Origin: Alistipes sp. ZOR0009
GTDB lineage: Bacteria > Bacteroidota > Bacteroidia > Bacteroidales > ZOR0009
Assembly (NCBI RefSeq): GCF_000798815.1
Contig: NZ_JTLD01000033.1
Coordinates: 1 to 64,000 of the forward strand
Length of the DNA: 64,000 nucleotides
Reading direction: 5' to 3'
Below the pieces are notes generated by a model. The model had not been told where the DNA came from and searched no databases. It saw only the letters and a program-made list of their open reading frames with translations. Positions 7,427-16,286 of the stretch are shown piece after piece; the first letter of the stretch is position 1; each line of letters begins with the position of its first letter. The position numbers and the translations under genes were made by a program.

Positions 7427-10390
7427 ATGCAGAATAGAGGAGCGATTACTTTTATCGCAGTTGTACTAGCTATTGCCAGCTTATTTCAACTCTCGTTTTC
7501 GTTTGTAACATCGAGGGTGGAGAAGAAGGCAGCGGAGTACGCAAATGGGGATCAACGTAAGTTGTCCAACTACCTTGATTCTATGAAGAATCAGCCTGCG
7601 TACTTATTCAATTTATACACTTATCAGGAATGTAAGGATAGGGAAATCAATCTCGGTCTTGACCTTAAGGGTGGTATGAACGTTACCATGGAGGTCTCTG
7701 TTGCCGAAATCCTAAAAAGCCTTTCGAACCATAGCGCAGACAGCTCTTTTGTAAAGGCTATCGCTCGTGCTACGGAGATGCAAAAGACTAGCAAGGATGA
7801 TTTTATCTCTTTATTTGATAAGGCATTCAAAGAGGTTGCTCCTAATGGAAAACTTTCGAAAATTTTTGGCACCTACGAGCTGAAAAGTCAAATTACACCA
7901 GAATCAACCAATGAGCAGGTAATTACAGTTCTTCGTAAGCAAGCTGATGGAGCGATTGCCAACTCGTTCAACGTTCTTCGTAATCGTATCGACCGCTTTG
8001 GGGTAGTTCAGCCAAATATCCAACGTTTGGGTAACTCTGGTCGTATTCTTGTGGAGCTTCCAGGTGTTAAAGATCCTTCTCGTGTTCGTAAGCTGCTTCA
8101 AGGAACGGCAAACCTTCAGTTTTTTGAAACCTATGAGCTGTCTCAGCTTGCTCCATCTTTGATGGCTGCCAACAGCAAGATTGCTGAAATTCAAAAAATG
8201 GGAATTGCTCCTGTTGCTAAGGATACAGCTGCAAAAGTTGCTGCTCCTGCTCAAAAGAATTCTTTGAAAAAGCAGGTAGGTAAGGATACCTCTAAGGTGA
8301 ACAGAGCAGATATGCCGCTATTCTCGGTGTTGACTCCATATTTTGATGGACAAGGTGGCGTTGCTCCTGGTGCCATTGTGGGAACTGCAAAGATTTCTGA
8401 TACATCTAAGGTGAATGCCTTTATCAATATGCCAACCGTTAAGGCTTTATTCCCTCGCGACTTAGTGTTGATGTGGAGCGTTAAGCCTATCGTAACTAAG
8501 GATAAGAAGGAAACCGATAGAATTGAACTTTACGCAATCAAGCTAACAGGCCGCGATGGCAAAGCTCCTCTTGATGGATCTGTTATTGTTGATGCTTCTA
8601 AGCAGTTTGACGATCGCCAAGGTTCTGTAGAGGTTGGTATGTCAATGAATGCAGAAGGTGCAAAGACTTGGGCTCGCCTTACTGCAGATAATGTTGGAAA
8701 GCAAATTGCCATTGTTCTTGATGGATTTGTATATTCTGCTCCTAAAGTAAATCAAGCAATTGAAGGAGGACGTTCTTCTATTTCAGGTAACTTTACAACG
8801 CAAGAGGCAGAAGACTTAGCCAACGTGCTAAACTCCGGTAAACTTCCTGCTCCTGCTAAAATCGTACAAGAGGACGTTGTTGGTCCATCTTTGGGTCAGG
8901 AGTCTATTAATGCTGGTATGATTTCGTTTATCATAGCCTTCCTGCTTGTTCTTGGATACATGGTATTCTTCTACAGCGGTGCTGGTTTGGTTGCCAATGT
9001 CGCTCTTCTTGCTAACCTTTTCTTCCTATTTGGAGTTCTTGCTTCGTTTAAGGCTGTTCTTACACTTCCTGGTATTGCAGGTATTGTACTTACCATGGGT
9101 ATGGCGGTTGATGCGAACGTTATTATCTACGAACGTATTAAGGAGGAAATGCGACTTGGAAAGGGCTTACGCCTTGCTCTTAAGGATGGCTTTAAGCATG
9201 CGCTTCCTGCAATCATCGATGGTCAGCTAACTACTTTGATTACGGGTATTGCTCTTTACATCTTTGGTTCTGGTCCTGTTCAAGGTTTTGCTACAACGCT
9301 TATCATTGGTATCGCTACTTCGTTGTTCACATCAATCTTTATAAGCCACTTGGTATTCGATTGGTGGTTGAATAAGGGACGCGACATTAAGTTCTTTACA
9401 AAGCTTACTGAAAACTTCCTACATAACACAAAGATCGACTTTGTTGGTATTCGTAAGTACGCCTACATCTTCTCTATAACTGTTATTACGCTAGGAACTG
9501 CTTCGTGGGTAATAAAAGGTTTTAACTACGGTGTTGACTTTACCGGAGGTAGAACGTATACCGTAAGATTTGACAAGAATGTAAGCACTAATGAGATCAG
9601 ACATGAACTTGGCGCTGCTTTTGGCGAAAGTCCAGAAGTAAAGCAATTTGGTCCTGCTACACAGGTGAAGATTACCACCAAGTACATGATCGAAGATAAC
9701 AAGAGTAATGTTGATAGCATCATCAGCAAAAAACTTTACGTTGCACTAAATAAGTACAACACTAAGCAGCTAACTTATGATGAGTTTGCAACAACTACCA
9801 AGACTCCGATTGGCATCATGTCTTCTTCGGTTGTTGGTCCATCTGTGGCAGACGACATTAAGTTGGGAGCGATTATTGCTGTAATTGTATCTCTAATTGC
9901 TATCTTTATTTATATCGCTATCCGATTCAGACGTTGGCAGTGGGGACTTGGAGGTGTTGCCTCTCTATTCCACGATACAATGTTTGTGCTTGGCTTCTAC
10001 TCGCTGTTCTCTGCCATCATGCCATTTAATATGGATGTGGACATGAGCTTTATTGCGGCGATTCTGACCATTATCGGTTACTCAATCAACGACACGGTGA
10101 TTATCTTCGACCGTATCCGCGAGTATCGTAGAGATTATCCAAAGCGTGAGCTTAAGGTAAACATCAACCAAGCAATTAACAGCACCCTTGCGAGAACATT
10201 CAATACCGTAGGTACTGTATTGGTGGTTCTTTTTGCCATCTTCTTTTTCGGGGGCGACGTTATTAGAGGTTTCTCTTTTGCATTATTGCTTGGTGTACTT
10301 ATTGGTACATTCTCTTCAGTGCTTGTTGCAACTCCAATTGCTTACGACCTATTTAAGGATGGGGAAGAGCAGAAAAATCTTCATGAATAA
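7427..10390 (+). CDS. secDF: Protein translocase subunit SecDF (fused SecD-SecF)
   Basis: 987 aa, the SecD and SecF chains in one polypeptide as is usual in Bacteroidetes. The SecD half has an N-terminal span, the DLKGGMNVTMEV motif (P1 head base), a long periplasmic region, then the six-span bundle with GMAVDANVIIYERIKEE near residue 560 (the Asp in the proton path). The SecF half starts near 670 with its own span, then GVDFTGGR near 705, GPSVADD, and IGYSINDTVIIFDRIRE near 885. The protein uses the proton motive force to pull exported proteins out of SecYEG. The SecD periplasmic part carries an Ala/Lys-rich insertion (about residues 265-300). It is followed by its own terminator, so it is probably monocistronic. 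Confidence 0.97.
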   Translation: MQNRGAITFIAVVLAIASLFQLSFSFVTSRVEKKAAEYANGDQRKLSNYLDSMKNQPAYLFNLYTYQECKDREINLGLDLKGGMNVTMEVSVAEILKSLSNHSADSSFVKAIARATEMQKTSKDDFISLFDKAFKEVAPNGKLSKIFGTYELKSQITPESTNEQVITVLRKQADGAIANSFNVLRNRIDRFGVVQPNIQRLGNSGRILVELPGVKDPSRVRKLLQGTANLQFFETYELSQLAPSLMAANSKIAEIQKMGIAPVAKDTAAKVAAPAQKNSLKKQVGKDTSKVNRADMPLFSVLTPYFDGQGGVAPGAIVGTAKISDTSKVNAFINMPTVKALFPRDLVLMWSVKPIVTKDKKETDRIELYAIKLTGRDGKAPLDGSVIVDASKQFDDRQGSVEVGMSMNAEGAKTWARLTADNVGKQIAIVLDGFVYSAPKVNQAIEGGRSSISGNFTTQEAEDLANVLNSGKLPAPAKIVQEDVVGPSLGQESINAGMISFIIAFLLVLGYMVFFYSGAGLVANVALLANLFFLFGVLASFKAVLTLPGIAGIVLTMGMAVDANVIIYERIKEEMRLGKGLRLALKDGFKHALPAIIDGQLTTLITGIALYIFGSGPVQGFATTLIIGIATSLFTSIFISHLVFDWWLNKGRDIKFFTKLTENFLHNTKIDFVGIRKYAYIFSITVITLGTASWVIKGFNYGVDFTGGRTYTVRFDKNVSTNEIRHELGAAFGESPEVKQFGPATQVKITTKYMIEDNKSNVDSIISKKLYVALNKYNTKQLTYDEFATTTKTPIGIMSSSVVGPSVADDIKLGAIIAVIVSLIAIFIYIAIRFRRWQWGLGGVASLFHDTMFVLGFYSLFSAIMPFNMDVDMSFIAAILTIIGYSINDTVIIFDRIREYRRDYPKRELKVNINQAINSTLARTFNTVGTVLVVLFAIFFFGGDVIRGFSFALLLGVLIGTFSSVLVATPIAYDLFKDGEEQKNLHE

Positions 10391-10407
10391 TCTTTCATAC
10401 AAATATG

Positions 10408-10436
10408 AGGGCAGCCCATCGAGCTGCCCTTTTTGT
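10408..10436 (+). terminator. Terminator of secDF
   Basis: The stem AGGGCAGC/GCTGCCCT (10408-10415 and 10423-10430) with a 7-nt loop is followed by TTTTTGTTTTT. Confidence 0.9.
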
Positions 10437-10523
10437 TTTTAAGGGTTGCCCTAGTTGTGTGGACTTCGTATTTTATGTAATAATTGAACCGTATTTTATA
10501 TCTTCGTAGCAAAGAAGGTGACA

Positions 10524-11180
10524 ATGATTACAGTAAAAGATATAAGGAAGGAATTTGGCACGCTCGAGGTGCTTAAAGGCATTAATCTCGAAATAGAATC
10601 CAACCAGGTGGTTAGCATTGTTGGTGCTAGCGGTGCGGGTAAGACAACCCTTTTGCAGATAATGGGGAGCTTAATGAAACCCACATCTGGAGATGTTCTT
10701 ATCGAAGGCGCAAGCATTTGTGGTATGAAGGAGGCCGAACTTTCCGATTTTCGAAACAGGCAGATTGGGTTTGTGTTTCAGTTTCATCATCTTCTTCCCG
10801 AGTTTTCGGCGTTGGAGAATGTCTGCATTCCAGGCTTTATTGCCAAGCGATCTCAGCGCGAGGTGGAGGCACAAGCTAAGGAGCTGCTCGATTTGTTGGG
10901 CTTATCCCATCGAATGAGCCATCGGCCACAGGAACTCTCAGGAGGAGAGCAGCAGCGTGTTGCTGTAGCTCGCGCTTTAATCAACAACCCTTCGGTAATT
11001 TTTGCCGACGAGCCTTCTGGCAATCTCGACTCTTCCAGCAAGCAGGATTTGCATAGCCTTTTCTTTAAACTTCGCGACCAGTTTAAGCATACCTTTATCA
11101 TTGTAACGCACGACCACGAGCTGGCGCGTATGTCTGATAGGACGATCACCTTAAACGATGGCTTTGTCATTAATGAGTAG
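10524..11180 (+). CDS. lolD: Lipoprotein-releasing ABC transporter ATPase LolD
   Basis: 218 aa from the ATG at 10524; an in-frame GTG at 10518 is possible, but AAGAAGG at 10512-10518 is placed as a ribosome site for the ATG. The Walker A is GASGAGKTT (about residues 36-44), the Q-loop is [10 protein letters not shown], the signature is [15 protein letters not shown] and the Walker B is [12 protein letters not shown], followed by the H-loop THDHE. The LLPEF loop and length fit LolD rather than general ABC ATPases. It should power a LolC/E permease such as the one at 4.1-5.3 kb to sort lipoproteins to the outer membrane. It overlaps the next gene by eight bases, suggesting an operon with the TIGR02757 gene and trmN. 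A MacB- or FtsE-like ATPase is the alternative. Confidence 0.88.
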   Translation: MITVKDIRKEFGTLEVLKGINLEIESNQVVSIVGASGAGKTTLLQIMGSLMKPTSGDVLIEGASICGMKEAELSDFRNRQIGFVFQFHHLLPEFSALENVCIPGFIAKRSQREVEAQAKELLDLLGLSHRMSHRPQELSGGEQQRVAVARALINNPSVIFADEPSGNLDSSSKQDLHSLFFKLRDQFKHTFIIVTHDHELARMSDRTITLNDGFVINE

Positions 11181-11967
11181 TGACAACCTAATAGAGGTAA
11201 AGGAGTATCTTGAGGAGCAGTACCACCGTTACTGCACCTCCTCGTTTATCGACGACGATCCCATTCAGATTCCTCATCTCTTCGACTCCCAACAGAATAT
11301 CGAAATAGCGGGCTTTTTTGCCGCCACCTTTGCTTGGGGACAGCGAAAAACAATCATTTCAAAGTCGAAGGAGCTTATTGCGCGGATGGATAATAATCCC
11401 CACGAATTTATTTGCAGCTTTACCGAGGCCGATTTGAAAAGCCTTGTAGGGTTTCGGCATCGTACCTTTGGAGATAAGGATGCCGTTAGCTTTGTTCGTG
11501 CGCTCTCCGCAATATACCGGAATCACCTCTCTATGGACCTATTTTTGGGCAGTAGAGGCGTAAGTAATCCAGTGGATGCCATTAGGGCGATACGTTCGTG
11601 CTTCCTCGAAACGGAAGGTGTTTATAGTACCTCTATGCGCCATGTTGCCAATCCAGATGCAGGATCGGCTGCTAAGCGGTTAAATATGTTTTTTAGGTGG
11701 ATGGTACGATCTTGCCGAGAGAATGTCGACTTTGGACTTTGGCAGTCGTTGCAGCCGAAAGATCTTTTAATACCTTTAGACTTACATGTTGGGAATGTCT
11801 CCCGCGAGTTAGGGTTGCTGCAGCGCAGGCAAAACGATTTTAAGGCGGTACAGGAACTCACGGAGGTCCTCCGGACATTTGATCCGTTAGATCCAATTCG
11901 GTACGATTTCGCATTGTTTTCGATTGGCGTTAGCGGAGGGATAGCAAGTGGCGAACAGGAAATCTAA
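11173..11967 (+). CDS. TIGR02757 (DUF2400) family protein
   Basis: 264 aa from the ATG at 11173, which overlaps the lolD stop by eight bases; an in-frame ATG at 11158 would add five residues. The sequence matches the conserved Bacteroidetes family TIGR02757: a helical protein with [14 protein letters not shown] near the N-terminus, FRHRTFG mid-way, and [17 protein letters not shown] near the C-terminus. The last motif resembles helix-hairpin-helix DNA glycosylase folds, but catalytic function has not been shown. It lies between lolD and trmN in a tight same-strand cluster (5 bases to trmN), which suggests cotranscription but not a shared pathway. Confidence 0.8.
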   Translation: MSSDNLIEVKEYLEEQYHRYCTSSFIDDDPIQIPHLFDSQQNIEIAGFFAATFAWGQRKTIISKSKELIARMDNNPHEFICSFTEADLKSLVGFRHRTFGDKDAVSFVRALSAIYRNHLSMDLFLGSRGVSNPVDAIRAIRSCFLETEGVYSTSMRHVANPDAGSAAKRLNMFFRWMVRSCRENVDFGLWQSLQPKDLLIPLDLHVGNVSRELGLLQRRQNDFKAVQELTEVLRTFDPLDPIRYDFALFSIGVSGGIASGEQEI

Positions 11968-11972
11968 TATAT

Positions 11973-12689
11973 ATGGCAAATACGTGGTTTCAGTTTAAGC
12001 AATTTAAGGTAGAGCAGGGTAAAACGGCCATGAAGGTGGGTACCGATGGCGTGCTTCTTGGCGCATGGGCTAATGTTAATGAAGCCGCTTCCATTCTCGA
12101 TGTGGGAACGGGGACAGGCCTAATTGCGTTAATGGTTGCGCAGCGGAATTCCGAGGCAGCAGTAACGGCTATTGATATTGATTCTGATGCTGTTGATCAA
12201 GCGTTGGAGAATGTGGAAGCCTCCTCATGGCGCGGGAGAATAGCGGTGACGAATGCCGACTACGGAACCTTTCGGCAGGGAGAATCCGAACTTTTTGATC
12301 TTATAGTTTCCAATCCACCCTATTTTAAGCAGTCGTTAAAGCCTGATCAGAAGTCGCGCGCAATTGCTCGGCACGACCATAAGCTGCCGCACGAAACCCT
12401 TATTGAGCGTTCTGTCGATTTACTTACTTCTGCTGGGCGTTTAAGTGTTATTCTGCCCTACGTTGAAGGGAGCGTGTTTATTGCGATGGCTGCCGCCAAG
12501 GGGCTTTTTTGTATCCGAAAAACAAACGTTTATCCCACGCCCGATGGCGGTATAAAGCGCTTGCTGCTCGAGTTCTCTAAGGTACAGCAGGCGTTAATCG
12601 AAAACGACCTGGTGGTGGAGGATAGGGGAAGGCACCTATACTCGAAAGATTACCTTTCGTTAACGGGCGATTTCTACCTGTTTGGCTAA
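11973..12689 (+). CDS. trmN: tRNA1(Val) (adenine37-N6)-methyltransferase
   Basis: 238 aa. The early motif KVGTDGVLLGAWA (about 21-33) is diagnostic of the YfiC/TrmN6 family. SAM-binding motif I is ILDVGTGTG (41-49), the acidic loop is AIDID (66-70), and NPPY at 114-117 is the catalytic motif for methylation of an exocyclic amino group of adenine. The enzyme modifies A37 of tRNA1(Val) in Escherichia coli; the tRNA target here is inferred. Last gene of the lolD cluster, followed by a terminator about 100 bases on. Confidence 0.85.
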   Translation: MANTWFQFKQFKVEQGKTAMKVGTDGVLLGAWANVNEAASILDVGTGTGLIALMVAQRNSEAAVTAIDIDSDAVDQALENVEASSWRGRIAVTNADYGTFRQGESELFDLIVSNPPYFKQSLKPDQKSRAIARHDHKLPHETLIERSVDLLTSAGRLSVILPYVEGSVFIAMAAAKGLFCIRKTNVYPTPDGGIKRLLLEFSKVQQALIENDLVVEDRGRHLYSKDYLSLTGDFYLFG

Positions 12690-12785
12690 TTTCTGCCTGC
12701 TAGTAGGTGCAAACTGCACATTTTCCACTTTGTGAGCATTGCTAAGGGGTATTGTCGATTTAATATGCTAAATAAAAATATGAGC

Positions 12786-12820
12786 AAAGGCATGGCGATT
12801 TTGAGTCCATGCCTTTTTTA
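12786..12820 (+). terminator. Terminator of the lolD-TIGR02757-trmN unit
   Basis: A 10-bp stem AAAGGCATGG/CCATGCCTTT with an 11-nt loop is followed by TTTTTA. Confidence 0.88.
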
Positions 12821-12987
12821 ATTTATTTTATTAACAAAATAAAGTGTTAAAAAAGATTTTAAGCTTGCAAGCGGTGTAATTAGTAAAATTGTAACTACAT
12901 CAATGCGTTAAATCGATAAATTGTAATTAGAATTATGGTGTATTTAATCAATTTAACATTTTCGTTTGTCGTTTATCATAAAAAACA

Positions 12988-13018
12988 TTTGGAAAATTCG
13001 TAGAGGATGGTACCTTCG
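12988..13018 (+). promoter_or_regulatory. Promoter of susC1
   Basis: TTTG at 12988-12991, a 19-nt spacer, then TACCTTCG at 13011-13018 (one mismatch to TAnnTTTG). This is the canonical Bacteroidetes spacing. It implies a leader of about 190 nt before the ATG at 13215. Confidence 0.75.
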
Positions 13019-13214
13019 CATCGTGCGTTGTAAAATTACAAGCTGAAAGCACAGCGCATTTTTTTTGAATTGTATGATTTTGTGAAAAATCAGTAGAGAA
13101 TGCCAACTATTAAAGTTCGGCACCTGCCCTTCGGGGTTTTTGAATTGTAATTCTAGCCACGGCTAGGAGATGTTACCAATTTTATTTTTACTAACTACTA
13201 AACAATTTGAATCT
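13019..13214 (+). promoter_or_regulatory. Long structured leader of susC1
   Basis: Three successive foldable elements are visible. The first is TGCCAACT paired with AGTT(C)GGCA at about 13100-13122. The second is a short CCC-TTC-GGG stem followed by TTTTT at about 13127-13141, which looks like a weak terminator. The third is CTAGCC-AC-GGCTAG at about 13153-13167, about 48 bases before the start codon. The arrangement could act as an attenuator; that is inference from pairing by eye. Confidence 0.35.
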
Positions 13215-16200
13215 ATGAGACGATTTCTATCGTTCTTGCTGATTCTTTTAGTTGGTGCAAGCACTGCGCTTGCTCAGCAACGAAAAGTATCAGGCCAGGT
13301 TACCTCGATGGATGGTAAGGAAACCTTACCAGGGGTAAACGTTTTTGTAAAAGAATTTCCCACCACTGGAACTATCACCGACATTGACGGAAAGTATGAG
13401 CTCAAATCTCTTCCTGCAGGCTCCAAAACGCTTGTTTTCCGTTTTGTTGGTATGAAGCTTATTGAACGTCCGATCACAAGCGACGTTATTAATGCAAAAA
13501 TGGAAGCCGACAACCAGCAAATTGAGGAGGTTGTTGTTACCGGTTACGGTACTTATAAGAAGCAGGCTTTTACGGGATCGGCATCAACCATCGACTCTAA
13601 GAAAACGATGGATGTACCAACCGTATCTATCGAAAACAAGCTTGCGGGTGCTGTTGCAGGGGTAAACATTACCTCTACTTCTGGTCAACCTGGCTCGGTG
13701 CAGTCTGTTAGCATCCGTGGTATGGGTTCGATGAATGCCGGAAACCAACCTCTTTACGTTATTGACGGTGTTCCGATGATGACTGGTAATGCGAGCTCTT
13801 TCTCCTACGAGTCGGCTGGTAGTAGCCTTTTGTCTACGCTAAATGCCAACGATATTGAGAACATGACCGTTATTAAGGATGCTGCGGCAGCCTCTCTTTA
13901 CGGTTCTCGTGCGGCAAATGGTGTGATCGTAATCACCACCAAGCGTGGAAAAGCCGGAAAGACAAAGTTCAACGTTAAGTCGGATTTTGGTTTCTCTGAC
14001 ATGGCTATCAACTATCGTCCAACCTTAAATGGCGACGATCGTCGTGAGATTCTTCACCTCGGTCTTGTTAACTACGCTACCAAGAATGGTATTGCAGATC
14101 CTACTGGTTATGCCAACACCAACATTGATACCTACGCAGGTAAGCCTTGGAGTGGCTATACAGATTGGAGAGACTTGCTTCTTCAAAGAGGTATGCACCA
14201 AAACCACGAGGTTTCGGCAGCAGGTGGTTCGGAGAATACCAACTTCTACTCATCGCTTTCGTACACCAGCCAACAGGGTATTACCCTTAACTCCGACTTC
14301 GAGCGTGTTACAGGTCGTTTAAACCTTAACCACAAGGCGGGTAACTTTAACATGGGTGCGAACGTAACTTTTGCTTCAACCGAGCAAGACGTAAATACGG
14401 AAGGAACAAGCTTCTCTAACCCATTGATGGCTTTATCTATGACTATCTCCCCATCTTCTTATCCTTATAACGAAGATGGAACCTATGCTACCTACTTCCC
14501 TGCGTTGAATGCTGATAGCAACCCGCTGCAATCGTCTAATGTTAACTACAATAAAAGTAAGATTATTCGTACGCAGAATAACGTTTTTGCAGGATATAGC
14601 ATCACCAAGGACCTTTCGGTAAAACAAACCTTGAGCTTAGACTTTAACAACACCAACAGCTCTGTTTGGTGGGATCCTCGTTTTGGCGATGGTAAAGGTT
14701 CTAAAGGTGTTATGCAGAAGTACTCCATTAACAGAACTCGTTTAAGTTCTCAAACGCAGGCTCAGTACGTAAAGACATTTGCCGATGTTCATAACGTAGA
14801 CGTGCTAGCAGCCTACGAGTTGGAAGATAATAAAACCGAAAGCCTTTACGGTAACGGTAATACCTTCCCTTCGTTCCAGAAGCCAGAAATTGGAAATGCT
14901 TCAACCACCCGTGCTTCTAGCTCTACCGATGGCCATAGAATGATCTCCTATGTAGGTCGTGTAAACTATAACTACGATAACAAGTACTTTGTGGGCGGTA
15001 GCTTCCGTCGCGATGGAACTTCTCGCTTATCTCCAGATTCTCGTTGGGGTAACTTCTGGTCTACCTCGGCCTCTTGGATGTTCACCAAGGAAGACTTCAT
15101 GTCTTCTCTACAGAACGTGGTATCTAACGGTAAGCTACGTTTATCTTACGGGGTAAACGGTACGCAACCTTCCGACCTTTACGGCTTTATGGCTCTTTAC
15201 GGTTACGGATATAACTACAACGGAAACCCCGGATCGGCCGAAACCCAGCTCGAGAACTCGGGCTTGAAGTGGGAGAAGAACTACGCAACCAACATCGGTT
15301 TAGACTTTACCCTTTTCAACCGTTTAAGCTTTACTGTTGACTACTACAACCGCGATACCAAGGATTTGATCATGAATCTTCCTGTTTCTCAAACAACCGG
15401 ATTCTCTAACTACCTGGTAAATATCGGCGAGATGAATAACCGTGGTTTCGAGTTCGAGATTACCTCTAGAAACTTTGCAACTAACGACTTTACTTGGACA
15501 ACCAGCTTTAACCTAACTCACAATAAGAATAAGGTTACCAAGCTAGATGGCAACCAAACCGAAATTATCGATGGTCGCCTAATCCATAAGGTAGGATATG
15601 CCTACAATACCTTCTACCTAAGAGAGTATGCTGGTGTAGACCCACAAACTGGTAAGGAGTTATTCTATACCAACGACGGTACAGGTGGTACAACTACCAA
15701 TCCAAGCGCCGCCAAGTATGTAACTGCCGGATCAGTTGATCCTAAGGTAAGCGGAGGTTTGTCTAACAACCTACGTTGGAAGGATTTTGACCTTAACTTC
15801 ACCTTTACCTACTCGCTAGGTGGTAAGGCTTACGATAACGCTACTTGGATTCAAAGTAACGGAGGTACCTACAACTACTACGGTAACGTACCTAGCTACT
15901 ACGACATCAACAAGGTATGGACTGGCCCTGGCGATACCAAGGCAACCCTTCCTCAGTTTACCTACGGTAATACCAACAACGTATCAACTCGTTGGCTGAA
16001 ATCGACCGATCACCTACGCCTAAAGAACCTAACCTTTGGCTATAACATTCCAAAGAACTGGGTAGCTAAGGCCGGATTCGAAAAGGTTCGTCTATACTTC
16101 TCTGGTACCAACCTGCTTACCTTTAAGGATAAGGATCTATACTTCGATCCAGAGGTGCCAACCAACGGTATTGTGCTGTTCACGGCTCCTGCTTTAAGAA

Positions 16201-16232
16201 CTCTTGCATTTGGTATTGACATTGGGTTCTAG
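13215..16232 (+). CDS. SusC/RagA-type TonB-linked outer-membrane transporter (SusC1)
   Basis: 1005 aa from the ATG at 13215, where a signal peptide (MRRFLSFLLILLV..., cleaved near ALAQ) starts; the frame is open from 13170. Residues about 22-100 are a CarboxypepD_reg-like domain (VSGQVTSMDGKETLPGVNVFV). A TonB-box-like segment, EEVVVTGYGT, comes next, then the plug domain with GMGSMNAGNQPLYVIDGVP and GSRAANGVIVITTKRGK, and a 22-strand barrel ending in GIDIGF. It imports an oligomeric nutrient with its SusD lid, driven by TonB. Codons are strongly C-ended (AAC, TAC, TTC, ACC), unlike susC3, which suggests high expression. susD1 starts about 54 bases later. Substrate unknown. Confidence 0.95.
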   Translation: MRRFLSFLLILLVGASTALAQQRKVSGQVTSMDGKETLPGVNVFVKEFPTTGTITDIDGKYELKSLPAGSKTLVFRFVGMKLIERPITSDVINAKMEADNQQIEEVVVTGYGTYKKQAFTGSASTIDSKKTMDVPTVSIENKLAGAVAGVNITSTSGQPGSVQSVSIRGMGSMNAGNQPLYVIDGVPMMTGNASSFSYESAGSSLLSTLNANDIENMTVIKDAAAASLYGSRAANGVIVITTKRGKAGKTKFNVKSDFGFSDMAINYRPTLNGDDRREILHLGLVNYATKNGIADPTGYANTNIDTYAGKPWSGYTDWRDLLLQRGMHQNHEVSAAGGSENTNFYSSLSYTSQQGITLNSDFERVTGRLNLNHKAGNFNMGANVTFASTEQDVNTEGTSFSNPLMALSMTISPSSYPYNEDGTYATYFPALNADSNPLQSSNVNYNKSKIIRTQNNVFAGYSITKDLSVKQTLSLDFNNTNSSVWWDPRFGDGKGSKGVMQKYSINRTRLSSQTQAQYVKTFADVHNVDVLAAYELEDNKTESLYGNGNTFPSFQKPEIGNASTTRASSSTDGHRMISYVGRVNYNYDNKYFVGGSFRRDGTSRLSPDSRWGNFWSTSASWMFTKEDFMSSLQNVVSNGKLRLSYGVNGTQPSDLYGFMALYGYGYNYNGNPGSAETQLENSGLKWEKNYATNIGLDFTLFNRLSFTVDYYNRDTKDLIMNLPVSQTTGFSNYLVNIGEMNNRGFEFEITSRNFATNDFTWTTSFNLTHNKNKVTKLDGNQTEIIDGRLIHKVGYAYNTFYLREYAGVDPQTGKELFYTNDGTGGTTTNPSAAKYVTAGSVDPKVSGGLSNNLRWKDFDLNFTFTYSLGGKAYDNATWIQSNGGTYNYYGNVPSYYDINKVWTGPGDTKATLPQFTYGNTNNVSTRWLKSTDHLRLKNLTFGYNIPKNWVAKAGFEKVRLYFSGTNLLTFKDKDLYFDPEVPTNGIVLFTAPALRTLAFGIDIGF

Positions 16233-16286
16233 AATACAATGAATATAATCGAGCAACCCCGTTGCTCCTTTAAAAACGAATTCAAG

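Noticed and set aside
13170-13214. 15-residue N-terminal extension of SusC1
   Set aside because: The signal peptide begins at the ATG at 13215 and matches the other SusC proteins.
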